A stretch of DNA of 64,000 nucleotides. Origin: Embiotoca jacksoni. Its lineage: Eukaryota; Chordata; Actinopteri; Embiotocidae. The notes beneath the pieces were generated by a model, which had not been told where the DNA came from, searched no databases, and saw only the letters and a program-made list of their open reading frames with translations. The stretch is taken from the NCBI GenBank assembly GCA_022577435.1, contig JAKOON010000054.1, positions 1,370,501 to 1,434,500 of the forward strand. Reading direction: 5' to 3'. Position numbers and translations under genes: made by a program. Within the stretch, counting starts at the first letter, position 1. Each line of letters opens with the position of its first letter. Shown piece after piece: positions 9,503-21,964 of the stretch.

Positions 9503-9973
9503 TTACTTTTTTTTTTTTTTAAAGATTCGAGTCAAAAACCCAAACATAAGAATTTTACAAAGATATATTCCAAAGAAAAGTAGAAAATCTTCCCATTTGA
9601 CAAACAAGGACAATATTTCTGTATGATCACCTTTACATTCAAACTGTTCACTGTTTTTATTCTGACTCCTCACTTTTATTTGGGGTGGGCTGATTTCATA
9701 GATGTTGCTCACTGCTTGAGTCTTCATTGTGATCGTGGTCTGGTAAACTGTTTGTATTAGGGATTGCTCCGGTACTCTGAAGGATGGACCAATCAGCGAC
9801 CAGTGGGGGTGGCTCAGTGCCATGGCGCTGAAGTTGTTTCCACAATGGAGGCGTTGGAAGACCTTCGGTTTGTCCGATATACCGTATACGGAGGTCAATG
9901 CTGATTGGTTAACGACTGCTCCAATCGTTTCAAAATCAGCTTGTGGTCTCCAACCGTTAGGAAGCAAAGACAT
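9503..9973 (-). other. 156-codon frame with paired CCAAT boxes, possibly repeat-derived
   Basis: The longest frame of the window that is not made of tandem repeats. It starts with ATG near 9973 and ends in a lysine run encoded by a poly-T tract. I recognise no domain. The first half contains CCAATCAGC (9789-9797) and its reverse complement GCTGATTGG (9900-9908), about 100 bp apart, and a CCGTATACGG palindrome (9882-9891). The paired inverted words suggest a small transposable element or a promoter-like patch more than a gene; chance is the default reading. Confidence 0.25.
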
Positions 9974-12900
9974 TAAAAAGTATTTTTAATGGTGTGCACA
10001 TCTTTTTTCAGCCTTTTCTCTCAGCCGCCATAACAGCTGTGCCAAATAGACGATAAATGTTATCCTGATATGTTACCTCCGTCTGTCCGTCCGTCCATCA
10101 GTTTTCCATTTAGAGACTTTGAGATCCGTTTAGTGGAAGATTTGTGAAACATGATAAAATCTATTATTAGCCGTTTGATTCATTTGCTTTCTGTGCTTCT
10201 TCTTGTTTCAAAGATTCCCTCTCGGTCCTCTAAAGCCACATCTTGGCTAATGAAATTCTCCTAATGAGGATCCCGGCACTATCACATTAATTTGCAGCTC
10301 AGTCATCAAAGCTAAATCTGTATTAGGTGGACACGCAGCTCGAGCGCTCCTTTGAGAGACGGGCAGCTTTTATCCTGTTGGTCCTCACTTAAAGAATCAG
10401 ATTATGGTAATGGATTGGCTTTTCATGTCCTACTTTATAAAGAGAACTTCAAAGTGTCGTGGGATCCTTGCCTGGATGTGTCTGCCTTTAATTCCTAAAT
10501 GGAAAAAGCTCCGTCTTCAGAGAACAGTCATCGTCTGAATACACCATCAAACAGCGTTATTTCCTGAGTTGGTGTCAGAGAGCTCAGGGAGTCGTTCAGT
10601 GGCCGAAGGGAGGATGTGATCGTGTTTAATTTAATGCCGCTGTGAGACAGGAGATTCCCGGAGTAGACAGGCTGCAAATTGATTCTAGTAAAATGTTATC
10701 CATCTGAATAAAAGTGGAATAGAAGCACATCTGTTATCACTGCTGATAAAACAACAAAAGCTGTGACACCATCCATATCTCCCAGTTTTATCTGTAAACG
10801 GTGTCACACTGATTAGCGATGAGTTTACAAAAATCAGAAACATCTGGATGTAACAAGTTCTTTTGTCTCTTTCCTTATTTTATTGACATAAGATGAAACA
10901 TTGAGTCTGCAACCTAAAGATTAGAAGAAATGTTGACAGGAAATGGGAAACGAACCGGTTATTAGGGCACTGGACCCCAAAAGTCTGAAAATACACGATG
11001 AGCGACATGTTCAAAGTTGTGTAATTTATCTGAAAATATTTTATTATAAAAGATTCTCAACTCTGCTGACAACATATGTGTGAAAACTGTTGATTTCATT
11101 GTAGTAAAATATCAAATGAGGATCCACATCACAGGTCGTCTGATGGGAAGTCTGGCGGAACCAGACTTTTATTTTGAAATGTAGTTATAGCGGAGGTGGA
11201 GTTTGGTTGGTGGTGGTCCTGAGGTCACTGCTCGTTAGGATGGAAACGACAGACCCACATATTCAGTGAACTTTAGCCTGACTTCTTTTTAGTGTCCGTC
11301 TTACTTCAAATACAAATGATTATCCCTGTTTGTTTTTTCTTTTTGTGTAAAATATCAATAATGTTTCAAACGAATAGCAAAAACGAGGAAAGACACATAT
11401 TTAAAGTTTAGTAGTAGTTTAATATTTTCATTATTGTCAGTATTTCTCTCCTTGACACCATTTGGCTGTCATTTATTTTCTGGGAGAAGTCTATTAAAGT
11501 GTGCAGTCAAACTTTTTGACAAACCAACTCATTCAATGATTGTTCTTCATTCTTACTAGTTTCTTTTTGTTTTACTATTACTTCTGTTATTATCACTACT
11601 TTACAGCATGAGGGTCAGTCGGAGTCTTTTTAATGGTTTCTTTTATATTTGCTCTTCAGATTAGAGCCCACATGAATACCTCCCAGTGTTCAGATACCTT
11701 GTGCTGCATCAGATGACCTGAACTCCACATTCACCGAAGGAAACCCATCTGAGGTGATTTGGGACGAGTTGAACAACAGTGATGAACTCGGAGCTGGTTG
11801 AAGAATGAAGTTTGAATTCTGTTATCAAAGCAAAAAGAGGCTCCTTTGAAGAATCTGAAAGTACTTTCTGCTTCATTTATTGATTTTGTTCATCAGCAGT
11901 AATGTACTAAGGGTACAACACCTCACTTTGTTGCTCTAGCTCCATATGTCTTTCTTTCTTGCAGAGATTTCACCCTCCTGTTGTAGCAGGGTGAGGTGTC
12001 GGGAGGTGGAGGTGATCTCTGCTGGCTCTAATCTCAGCGGCTGCAGACACGGTGTAGGATGGACACTCGGGGGCCCCGGGAATGAATCATTAATAGAAAC
12101 AGACCGCTGCTGCTGCAGGACTCGAAGTCTTCTATTAACTATTATTGTCTCATTGGACGTTCAGAAGGACACAGACACTCCAACAAGAACACACTATGCA
12201 CACACAGTTATTCCTCCACATTTGTTGTCTCTTTCCGACGGGGTACCTGCTCATTGTTGGCTCATGAGGAAGCTAATGGCATATTTGGCTGCTGATTCGT
12301 TGGATCAGTATGCGAGGGCTGAGTGTGGCATTTGGCTGAGAGATATGCTTGTGCAGCATGACATTATGACAGCCTTGACATTTTAGACCTTAATGTTGCA
12401 CACGCTGTTTTGCATCAGAATATGTGTCTCGAAATCATGAATCTTATTTCCTCTTACCTTTTATTATTGAATAACAACATTTGACCCCAGCTTTGAACAC
12501 GAATAATGAGAATATAAGAGTGCCATTTTTTATTGTTTTAAACCTTTTAAGACGACAAATGCTAATGAGGACGAGGTGTCCAATGACCAAAAACTGGTTA
12601 AAAAAATCCACTTCAGACACGTGAGGGAGGAACGGTCTATGATCAGTGGAGATGTCTGCAGTGTGTTTGTGTGCTGAAGCAAAGAAAGTTCTGTCAAGAA
12701 ATAAAACCTCTCCAAGGTCAGAAGGAAATAAATAAAAAATTGACGCAAAAGGAGGAAGAGACGAAAAGTGAATGCATGTCTGCTGGATCTTTGCTCTGCA
12801 GATGCATGAGGAAACATGTATTTTAACATTTTAAGCACTACTTGGGCTTTTCATCACACATTTACTCACTTTTTCGAACCACTTCCCAGGATCAACAAAT

Positions 12901-13410
12901 GTGCAGAATTATTATTTATCTTCGATGTCTTAATAAATCTACATTTGTTTAATGTCAGTCAAAAAAATAATTTGATTTCAGTACTTGTTTATAGTTTAAG
13001 TAAATATCATAAAATAATTGATTTTGTAAATTAAATGTTGCGCCCTCAAAATGTGAGGAAGAAAGAAAAGCCTTAATGGGAAGACAAAACCCTGAACAAT
13101 GGAGACGGTGCCAAAACTAGGCTTTGAACCTCCACAGTGAAAAGTTTGACTTGACTGGAAACTCTGATATTTTCTGTTTGTACAATTCTACAGATATTTC
13201 CCAAGTGCATTCTGCAGAGCAGGCAATATGTGGTCGAACTTGTTTGAAAGGTTTAACAGGAAAATCCAGTGTTATTTCTTCTATTGGGACTTCCTGGACT
13301 TCTTGATAAAATTTTAATTTGAAAAGTCAAACTGCGTCGTAACCTAAATCTCTCACTTTGTGACAGACCCTGGGTTTATAGCTCCACCCTGCTGTTGTGC
13401 TCCAGACAAA
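9974..13410. other. Non-coding DNA, nothing firmly recognised
   Basis: The stretch contains an 8-bp hairpin (about 11148-11168) and low-complexity patches only. Parts near 10200-10420 and 12000-12380 are of balanced composition with homeodomain-type ATTAAT words and could be conserved regulatory DNA, which cannot be tested from one sequence. The 146-codon frame at 11946-12386 shows no domain. Confidence 0.35.
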
Positions 13411-13476
13411 AATATAGCGTTTATGTTATTTACCTAATTAATGAGCATCCGTTAGTTTTCAGCTCAGTGTGAGTCT
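13411..13476 (+). repeat. Left arm of a 66-bp inverted pair
   Basis: It is the reverse complement of 14363-14428 with two mismatches in 66 bases (97%). It starts AATATAGCG and ends AGTGTGAGTCT. The arms are 886 bp apart. It may be a terminal inverted repeat, or one of two oppositely oriented copies of a small element. Confidence 0.9.
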
Positions 13477-14362
13477 CTGCACTGGAGCTACATAAATAAA
13501 TGAATGCTGTGATGCCACCAATTGTTACAGTGGTATTGTTCAGGGGTCAATCCTGAGATGTGCACGAAGTTGCATTCGTGCATTTTGTTTGAGGTTTACT
13601 GTTGCACTATACTACACATAGGTTGAAGAGCCAAGAGTGCAAATTAATTCTCCACCTGAAAAATGTGAGAGCAATTGTTCCAACAAAACAAAGGCTGTTA
13701 GATTTTTGGCAGCCTGAAAGTACAACACATTGTTAGCAAACAGTTTTAGTGGTATTGTGTTTTTGGCAAAAAAAACTAAAATGTTGACCGTTATTCTCTA
13801 ACTGTGTGTGTCTGCTGTTCAGGTAATGTACAGCAGGTCTTTGGAGCTTTTTCCCCTGACATGTGGAAACGGAGACTCAACCAATCAGTGAAGTCGAGGG
13901 CTGTAAAACCAAAACAATAAGCTGAACGGGGCTACAACTGCTCCACGGTGCTACGGGGAACTGCAGAGCTGGTGGTAGCTCAAGGAATCCATTTCACGTG
14001 ACGCATTTGTTAATTGAAAAACATTGATTAGTGCAGCTGTAATCCTTCCTGCTGGGACGTGTTGTCCATTATCTCTCAGCTGTGGGAGACAAGTGGGCTC
14101 CAGTTTATCTTTGAGAAATCTTATTTAAATCACACGTTGGGACAGAATACGCTCAACTGAACTCAATACTCACAGCAGACTCTTCACTTCACTGCTGCAC
14201 ATGTTTGTCTGAGACTGTCACCCTCACAACTGTCAACAAAAGTATGAATTGATAACTACTTTCACAAATAAGCAACTTAAATTGTTTTTTATATATGTTT
14301 TATATATTGGTTTTTTTATATATGTTTATGTATGTATTTTTTGTAATATTTTATATATATAT
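13477..14362. other. Spacer between inverted arms
   Basis: No transposase-like frame is present. The right part (about 14284-14362) is low-complexity T/A sequence with TATATATG words. The middle contains CCAATCAG at about 13881. Nothing else recognised. Confidence 0.4.
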
Positions 14363-14424
14363 AGACTCACACTGAGCTGAAAACTAACGGGTGCTCATTA
14401 ATTAGGTAAATAACATAAACACTA

Positions 14425-14428
<4 letters not shown>
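14363..14428 (-). repeat. Right arm of the 66-bp inverted pair
   Basis: It reads AGACTCACACTGAGCTG onward and is the reverse complement of 13411-13476 except at two positions. It runs directly into a (TA)n tract. Confidence 0.9.

Positions 14429-14464
<36 letters not shown>
14427..14464. repeat. (TA)n microsatellite
   Basis: About 18 TA units abutting the outer end of the inverted arm. Confidence 0.95.
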
Positions 14465-14468
<4 letters not shown>

Positions 14469-16203
14469 TCAATACAGATATTGAAACATACAAAGAGCTT
14501 CTGGTAGTACTGACACTGAAAGGATGCTTACTAAAAGATCAATGATAGCAACATACAATAAAAATCTAAGACAAAGTGTTTCATCAGTTCCATCATTGTG
14601 GCTGATGTCTGGTGAACATGAGGGAGGAAACCGAGATGTTTGAAGTTGAAAGTAGTTCTCTCAAAGATTTTGATTTAAACAAAAGTCTGTGAAGTCGCTT
14701 GTGATGATGTTGATGGATGCTTCGGTCGTCTGTTGTGACCTGAACGAGCTCGGTGTCTGTAGCCGACATTCACTGGTGAAATCACAAGCAGGAAACGGTG
14801 AGTGATGTTTTCACCACCCAACAGGCTCAATCTTCAACTCGCTGTCCAGCTGACTGATGTCGGCTCTGTCTGAACGTCTGGAGAGTGAAGTCCAAAAACA
14901 GATGCAATCACCTCTGATCACAGAAGTTACCACCAACTTTAAGAACGAAAAAGCATGAGAGGACTCTTATCAATGCACCTTCGCTTAAACTTTCTTAATG
15001 TCATCTTTGTTTTTAATGGCAAGATCTGTTTTACAACTTCCTTTATCTTTTTGTTTCCTATGTTTTATTTGAAAGGTCTGACTGAATATTACAAGGACAT
15101 TACCTTTCTTAGCTTGAAGCTCTTTTACTAAATTTCTTTAGGTGAGAAATGTTTTCTGTGCAGATAAAATAATGTCGTCTTAGTACAGAATTTAAACTGT
15201 GTTCCTTCATGTTTCTTCAGTATCTCAAAGACCGACATACTGAATCAGAGAAGTGTGAAGAAAAACTTACTGTGTGCCCCCACACCTTTTCCCAAAGCCA
15301 GTAAACATGCTGATGCGGTAACCGATCACAGGACCAGCCTTTTCACCTCCCCTTCATCACCACCATCACCACCACCTGGAACAATAAGCTTGCGGTCAAC
15401 CTGGGAGCGAGGTAATCAATGAATCAAATCAAGCCGGGCCCATTCTGCCTCCACCACCACCACAGCAGATTTATTACATGTCCATCATGGGAGGTTGAGG
15501 AGGAGGTGACGCTGGAGTTCAGAGCGGGGGAGCGAGGCTTGAAGAGGCCCGGCGGAGCTATTAGCTGCTGGAGTGGAGTGATCGGCCTGTGATGAGCTAT
15601 TGGACAGGCCCAGGATTGGTGCAATGGGAGATGCTTCAGAGGTTCATTACAGCTAGTTCATCTTGTGTTGTTCTGCTTTCAGCTGCATTCCCACCCAGGT
15701 CCACTCCCCAGGCAGCCCGGTCCTTATCTGCCCCCGCCTAACCGAGCTCTCTTCTACGGTGGAAGCCTTTCAGAGGCCAGAAGGCTAGAAACAGCAGCCT
15801 TGTTGCCCGACAGCTCTGACGTGGCTGGGTCAGACTGAACGTTAGCTCTAAAAGGGGGCAAAATTATGCTGTCAAGACTGTTGCTGAAGACCTGCTTGTT
15901 GTGGTAATTATATAGGAGGCGGGTGTCCCACCCTAAAATGGTCCATAAACTCTGGAAGAAGAAATTCAGTTCATTGCAATTTAGAAAAAATGTTATAAAC
16001 TATGAACTTGTCACCTGAATAGTATTTACATCTAGCACAACACAAATTTGAGACAGTTTGCTCCCAATCTTTCCAACACACGATGCTTCCCAAAAGGACA
16101 AGATGATGCAAGATAGTTTGAATTTACCAAGGACCGAGGGACAAAAAACACCCGACGTCCCTTTTTGTTCAAAGATCGTCTCCTTGAAGAACGTCCTTGT
16201 CCA
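14465..16203. other. Non-coding DNA, nothing recognised
   Basis: No gene. A CCACCATCACCACCACC-type run lies around 15359-15376 and a CCACCACCACCAC run near 15450. The block at 15400-15640 is GC-richer than its surroundings. Confidence 0.4.
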
Positions 16204-16216
16204 TGACCTTTGACCT
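16204..16216 (-). promoter_or_regulatory. Perfect DR1 nuclear-receptor motif
   Basis: TGACCTTTGACCT, that is AGGTCA-A-AGGTCA on the minus strand. This is the consensus bound by RXR heterodimers, HNF4 and COUP-TF. Occupancy is unknown; one perfect 13-mer is not rare enough in 64 kb to prove function. Confidence 0.4.
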
Positions 16217-17660
16217 CCTTTCTGTGGAGTGGAGGTTAGTTTCGGTCTGATGCTGAGCGAACCCCATCTGCTGATTTAGACTGAAAGATAAAAGTCTGTT
16301 ATATTGAACAGGTAGTACAAACTCACTTCAGGTAAACATCTCATGCAGGCCGAGCCACCGATGAAAACATTTATATCCTACAAAGTGTTGTGAGTGTATA
16401 CGCAGCGTGATACGTCTTGTTCCCGTTGTTGCACCGGGTGACATTACCATTATCTGCATTACCACGAACACGCGCTCTGTTGTTTAGTTTGATTCATGCG
16501 TACAATGCTGCCAGAAATAATCACTGCAGCACTTAAATGCAAATAAATCTGCTTCTGAAAAAGTCCCCAACAAAACGCGGTATTCCCGCCTGTTTCATTA
16601 GCGGTACTTTGTCGCTGCTGATGACTGCATGCAGAGGTGCAACTACACCTTTTAGAAATTACCACAATCATTCAGACCAGAGTGACACATCGAACAAGGT
16701 GTTTGTAGTGAGAACAAGTAGTTGGACTCTCTTGGCACATGTTTGCGGGAAAGGTTTATAAGGATCTAATTTAATCCTAGATGGAAGTGCACACAGCACT
16801 TATGCATTACAAAGATAGTGAAGCTTTGGGTTTGGCTGAGTTGCGCGTCTCTCCCTGCCTTTGGTCTCCTGTGGTTGGGTGAGGAGCAGTAATTACCTGT
16901 AAATCCGTGTCAATGCCAGATCAAGGTAAAGTCTATTGTTGAGGATTACACGGTCAATACACCAGCTTCTGCTACTGTCAACCTGTCTCTCCGATAACAT
17001 CACGACTTAATCCTCCACACTGGAGCCTCTCATCCACCTGGACAGATACTGTGTGACAGGAATCTGGGAACACAGTGTGAGAACTACATTTTGATAGGAG
17101 AGACGGTTGAACTGGAAATCTGCTCAGTTCTCAGTTTGCATTGATCAAGGTTTGAGGTGACGGTTTCAGAACTTTTTCCAGCATCTTTAGTAAAAAAAAT
17201 CATTTAAGAAGCATATAGTAGTGTCGAACTGGGATTTAAGTTGAGTTGACTTTGCAGTGATGTCGGTTTTACATCCCGTCTACACGAGCATCACTTCCTT
17301 CACTCGATGCCTTCAGCCACACTTTTACACGGAGAAGTGCTCACAGTTCCACACAAAAGTGCAACTCGAACTCAATACTGACGCTTTCTCACGTGAACTA
17401 TGTCAAAAAGAAAAATATTTTTAAAATAGGGCCTTTTTTGAAGCAGTACTTTTCTCTTTCAGTATTGCACCTCCATAAAGTTCCATAAAAAAATGTATAT
17501 ATATTTTGGACATCGCTCCCTGAATCACTGGACTCTACGCTTCCTATGATGCAAGTCAGTAGTAGCTTTAATTGGACTTTCCCTGCTCAGCAGCCCGGGA
17601 TGTTCAAACCCCAATGGGAGATTCCTACACACTGTGGACAGCTCTTTCTTTCGGCACACC
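16217..17660. other. Non-coding DNA, nothing recognised
   Basis: Small frames on both strands near 16459-16761 without domain. The block 16850-17050 is compositionally balanced and free of low-complexity sequence. Confidence 0.4.
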
Positions 17661-17702
17661 GAATATATTCCTGTTTTCAGCATTTGAAAACGGGAATATA
17701 TC
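17661..17702. other. 18-bp hairpin with 7-nt loop
   Basis: GAATATATTCCTGTTTTC (17661-17678) pairs with GAAAACGGGAATATATCC (17686-17703 edge) around the loop AGCATTT, with one G-T and one terminal mismatch. The stem is short and no RNA family is recognised. Confidence 0.65.
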
Positions 17703-19774
17703 CGACGTGATAACAAACTGATCAAGTGTGAAGTCGGCGGAGGGCTCATTAACACCACACCAGCATGTAGTGCCTTTTTCTGGAGCTTTCACCTGCATTT
17801 CATGGTCTTTATTGGTCGCTGGAGCTGCTCAGTTGTCATGGAGTTCAACATTTACAAATATTCAACAACACACTTTAAAAATAAAGCTCCCCTTGAAACT
17901 GTAAGTATGACATGTATGCAACGTTTGCTCTAAAAGAAAGAAGTTTTAATTGATCTTAAAAGTTATGCGGGGGATGTGCATTTTGTAATTGTGGAGTATA
18001 TTTAGAATACATTTAATAATCGTGTCACAAATCTGGGACGACATGACTGAAGGTCAGAATTTCAAGTTTCTCGTAAAGCTTTAGAAATATTCAACAATTT
18101 TTCTTTTATTTATCTAACTTAAGTAATGTAGCTTACATTTTGTAATCCTCCAAAAAATAAAGGTTTACTAATTGAAAATAGTAAACCACTGCTTGGAAAG
18201 GCAGTCTTAATGAAAAAACTATCTCCTGGCCAATAAAGCTTGCGGCATCCGAGGATATTTGCCAGCAGAGCCCTGTAAATAAAAATGTTTTTTCCAAGCA
18301 CTGTGAAGCTTTCTAACATGAGTACAAGTCTTTATAGGAAGGCAAATTAGTGTGCCGAGTAAACGGTGTGTGTTAAGTGCAGCTTCCTTCCTTCTCTTCA
18401 TTCGGATGTATTTCCCATATGGTTTGGGATTATCGGATCCTAATGGGAGACGTCCCACCTACACGTTCCAGTCTTTTCTTCTCTGATCTTTGAAGGAGGA
18501 AATCTTCTGCAATGCTCGACTTAATGCACGCATCACCTCAGTGCTGGCTTCCTCTAAAATGTAGGACTGACGATAAAATCCCTCTAATTACCGTGAAGGC
18601 AACATCATTCGGCTCCACCGTACATCGGTGAACGGCTGACCTCTTGTAAATCCACCAGGCTGCTCATCCTGCTGTTTAAGACTTGTGGTGACCGAGTGTT
18701 TTCTGTCCTCCCTCCTGGATTATGGAAAAAAAATCCCCTCTGGAAAACAGGTCAGCAAACTGATGTCCTGAGTGTTTTAAAGCTTTCCTGAAAATCGCTT
18801 TATTCTCAAAGGCCTTCATTTGGTTTTCTTGCCTTAATCAACATTTGTTTATTTATGTTTTCTTGTGTTGCCTTTGTTTTATCATCTTTAGTGACTGAAG
18901 CACTTTGTACTAGCATCTTTATAAAGTGATAAACATTCTAAATAAAGTTTTATTTTCTTTACATTTACAAAATAATTTAGACTTAAAAAAATAGATTGAT
19001 TTTGATCGATTCTGACCTTTTCCAACACACATTGAATTAGTGGCAATAATCACCGGCTGAGCAGACTGATGAGTCGTGAATATACAGTGACATATTGGGA
19101 AAAAGCCTCCACCCACTGGAAGATCCATGAGGTCGTATAGGAAGCTGCTGTGGGTGACTCATTAGTTTATTTGTCCACCGGCGTGTGCTCTTCTCTCTCC
19201 TGGATTCCCTCGTATTCAGGTCACATTGGAAAGTCTGTGCATGTGTGTAAAATACATTTGCATAATGTATTTGTGGTTGATGATCGATTTGCATAGAAAT
19301 CAGGCAGGATGTCCTCGTGTGAATGTGTCTTCCCCTTGTCATTGCTTCTTCTTCGGTGCGTCGTGGGTCAGTGAAGTCATGAGATTTATTGTTTTAGCTC
19401 CTCAGAGAAAAATGTGAAAAGGCTACAGGATGTCTGCAGACGCTCAGGTGAGCTTCACATGGAGGCAAGACGCAAATCAGCCGCGAGTATTTAAAGAGCC
19501 AGAGTTATATCTGTTGGAAACGATGAATTACTGCTGATAAATTTAGTGAGTTGGAATCCCTGCAATGAAATTTGCTGTATACATATAATGTTTTACTTGT
19601 GACATTAACCAGGGTTGTGTCCAGATTGAAGTTCAAAGGAAAATACTCGTGTGCAGAAATCAGAGAAGAAAATGCTCTACATAACGCAATTTGAGATTTA
19701 TTTTGTGATTTTTGTTCAACAGTATTTTTGCTTTATTGATCTTTTAGTAGATCTGATATGTGTTGTTTTTTTTT
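17703..19774. other. Non-coding DNA, nothing recognised
   Basis: A donor-like CTGTAAGTATGAC occurs at 17899 without a recognisable exon before it. Small frames at 18119-18458 and 18919-19417 have no domains. Confidence 0.4.
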
Positions 19775-20095
19775 AGCCACGCTAGAGGTAACGATAACAT
19801 GCTGATGTTCAGCAGGTACAATGTTCATCAACCTAGTTGAGTGTCATCACACCAACATTTGATAATTAGCAGTGAACACAAAGTAAAGCTGAGCTGATGG
19901 GGATGTTATTAGTTTCACATGTATTTGGTAATGAACCAAAAATCTATGATAAAAATCTATTTTTTTAACTGATCATGATGGAATAAATAAGTCCAAGGTT
20001 ACTTTAGGATTCTTTCTTTTTATTTTTGCATTGCACCAAATAATACTCACAATATGTGAGTTTTGACTAAAGTGGTGGAGCAACCAACACATTAA
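19775..20095 (+). repeat. Second fragment of the perch-like fish interspersed repeat
   Basis: The order AACATGCTGATGTTCAGCAGG, TACAATGTTCATCA, AATTAGCAGTGAACACAAAG, GCTGATGGGGATGTTATTAG, TATTTGGTAATGAACCAAA and then GACTAAAGTGGTGGAGCAACC matches the familiar order of a repeat common in perch-like fish, where these words read AACATGCTGATGTTTAGCAG, AATTAGCAC, ACACAAAGTA, GCTGATGGGAATGTCATTAG and AAAGTGGTGGACCAACC. Recognition is from memory, without an alignment. Confidence 0.55.
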
Positions 20096-21940
20096 AAGAT
20101 GGATACCCAAATCCAACTCAAAGCTTCAGCATTTATCATTTGCAGTTAAATTATCCAACATTGATATGATCTTAAATCATCTTAATTGATTTTCAGAATC
20201 TGTTGCTCCAACCTGTAAATGAGCCAAGCAGCAGAAGATCTGAAATGTTGATTATTGTTGGATATTGATGCATCATGACATCACAGCTTGATGATTTGAT
20301 GCATCAAAAGTTGAAGTGGGACTTCAGTACAAAAGTTGACCGGTGGTTTTAGTGATGTGTCTTTTGGCCGAGACAATCTGAATCATTCCTCCCCTTTAAC
20401 TTTAGAAGAAAAAAAAAAGATGTGATCAATTAAAAGATCAAATATTTTCATAAGTATCACAGATCACATGTAATTTACTACATTAATTCATTTGCAAGTT
20501 TTCTGAAGAAAGAAATCCACACATATCAAAGGTGTTCTGTGTCATCAGTTGAGAGCAGCAGGACACACTTGTGGTGACACAGTACATCCTATTAGTGTCG
20601 TCATGATGTCCACTGAAGCCTCCTTTCAGCCTTCTGCTGCAGGTAATCTGCCAAAACGCCCTCCGTGTTACTGGAACAAATGCTTTATTAATACATTTTG
20701 ATACCAATCAGGTCAGATGACCTTGGCAGAGTGAAGGAGGAGAGAGGCGGGTGGACACGCTGGAGTCTGCACTGAAGGGAAGTCAGCATGTTTTACTCTC
20801 AGCCGCTGTATGCTGATACTCAGACCTGCAGCTCAGTTAATAATGTGGAAGCAAAACAATTTCCATCACTAGAGATGTTGTCATCGCCCGACTGCTGCAA
20901 AGCCGGCAGAGGTTTTGTGTTTATTGTTGTAAAAGCAGTGCCTTATTTTCCCAAATTTTAAAGGCACATTTCACGTCATATTCTGGTAACACATGTAGAC
21001 GTTTTGTGATTGACTTCTATTTCAAATAAGTTAGACCTCAACACTTGTCCAGTTTACCTGCTGTTTTGATCAGTTCAGTATAATAACCATCTCCACAGCA
21101 CGAATTCCTATAATCATGTAATCAGTGCAACAGAGTCATCACATGTTCAGCTCTCTGCTGCTCAGTTTCTTCTTTAACCCGCGTTTATGACATTTAATCA
21201 CATCTCCTTCACTGCATTTGTTTGTTCCATCTTTGTAAAACAAAAGTTAGAAAGTCCCAAATGAATTTTCAACTTCCCTCCTTGCACCCAGTTCACAACA
21301 GTGAGCCTGTGTGTGCTATTATAACCACATCCTGCATCTGCCAAAGCTGCTTAAAGAGCACATTTATGCAGTGGTTCATTTTCCTCAAAGACAGAGGAAA
21401 GACACGGTGTGGAAGTCTGAGCCAAGTCAGCCTCTAGCTAATTTTATTCACACTTTGCATTAGAGGCACCTCCAGCGTTTTACTAATTTCACTGTTGAAT
21501 GACCTGCCTGTAGTAACCCATTTGTTTCTGGGCAACACCCTGTGGTGCAGCTTTTACTGGAACAAATACTGGGAGAATATTAAAATGAGCAACTGGGTGT
21601 ATAGTTTTCCTGGAACTAAAATCTTTGGGCTGATGAGCGTTACATTTCCTTGGTGACATCAGAGCCACTTCAGGAAAAAAAAGTATGTTTCAGGGGTTCT
21701 TAGCTGTTAAACCTTAAGATGACAAACACAAAATGAATCCTGGTGTATTTAGAAGACAAGAATCATTGTCAAGACAGTCAGCATGGAGACATTTGACCTG
21801 CGACTGCACAATATGGACTCTGGTCTCACAATTCCAACAACTAAATCCTGTGAGATGTTTTTCAGTCTTCCTGTCTGTAAACCACGATGGATGTCGTGTT
21901 CAGAGCATCCAATGAAATGTTTCACTAAAACAAGTTTGAA
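20096..21940. other. Non-coding DNA, nothing recognised
   Basis: Contains a 14-bp palindrome TTTGATGCATCAAA (20295-20308), an A-run at 20408-20418 and small frames without domain. Confidence 0.4.
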
Positions 21941-21964
21941 TTTTGTAGAATCGATTCTACAAAA
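21941..21964. other. 24-bp perfect palindrome
   Basis: TTTTGTAGAATC (21941-21952) is followed immediately by its exact reverse complement GATTCTACAAAA (21953-21964), with no spacer. A perfect 24-bp palindrome is well beyond chance for 64 kb. No protein-binding family is recognised; it may be a remnant of terminal inverted repeats brought together or a template-switch product. Confidence 0.9.

Noticed and set aside
11946..12386. 146-codon plus-strand frame
   Set aside because: No domain, no splice or promoter context and ordinary non-coding composition.
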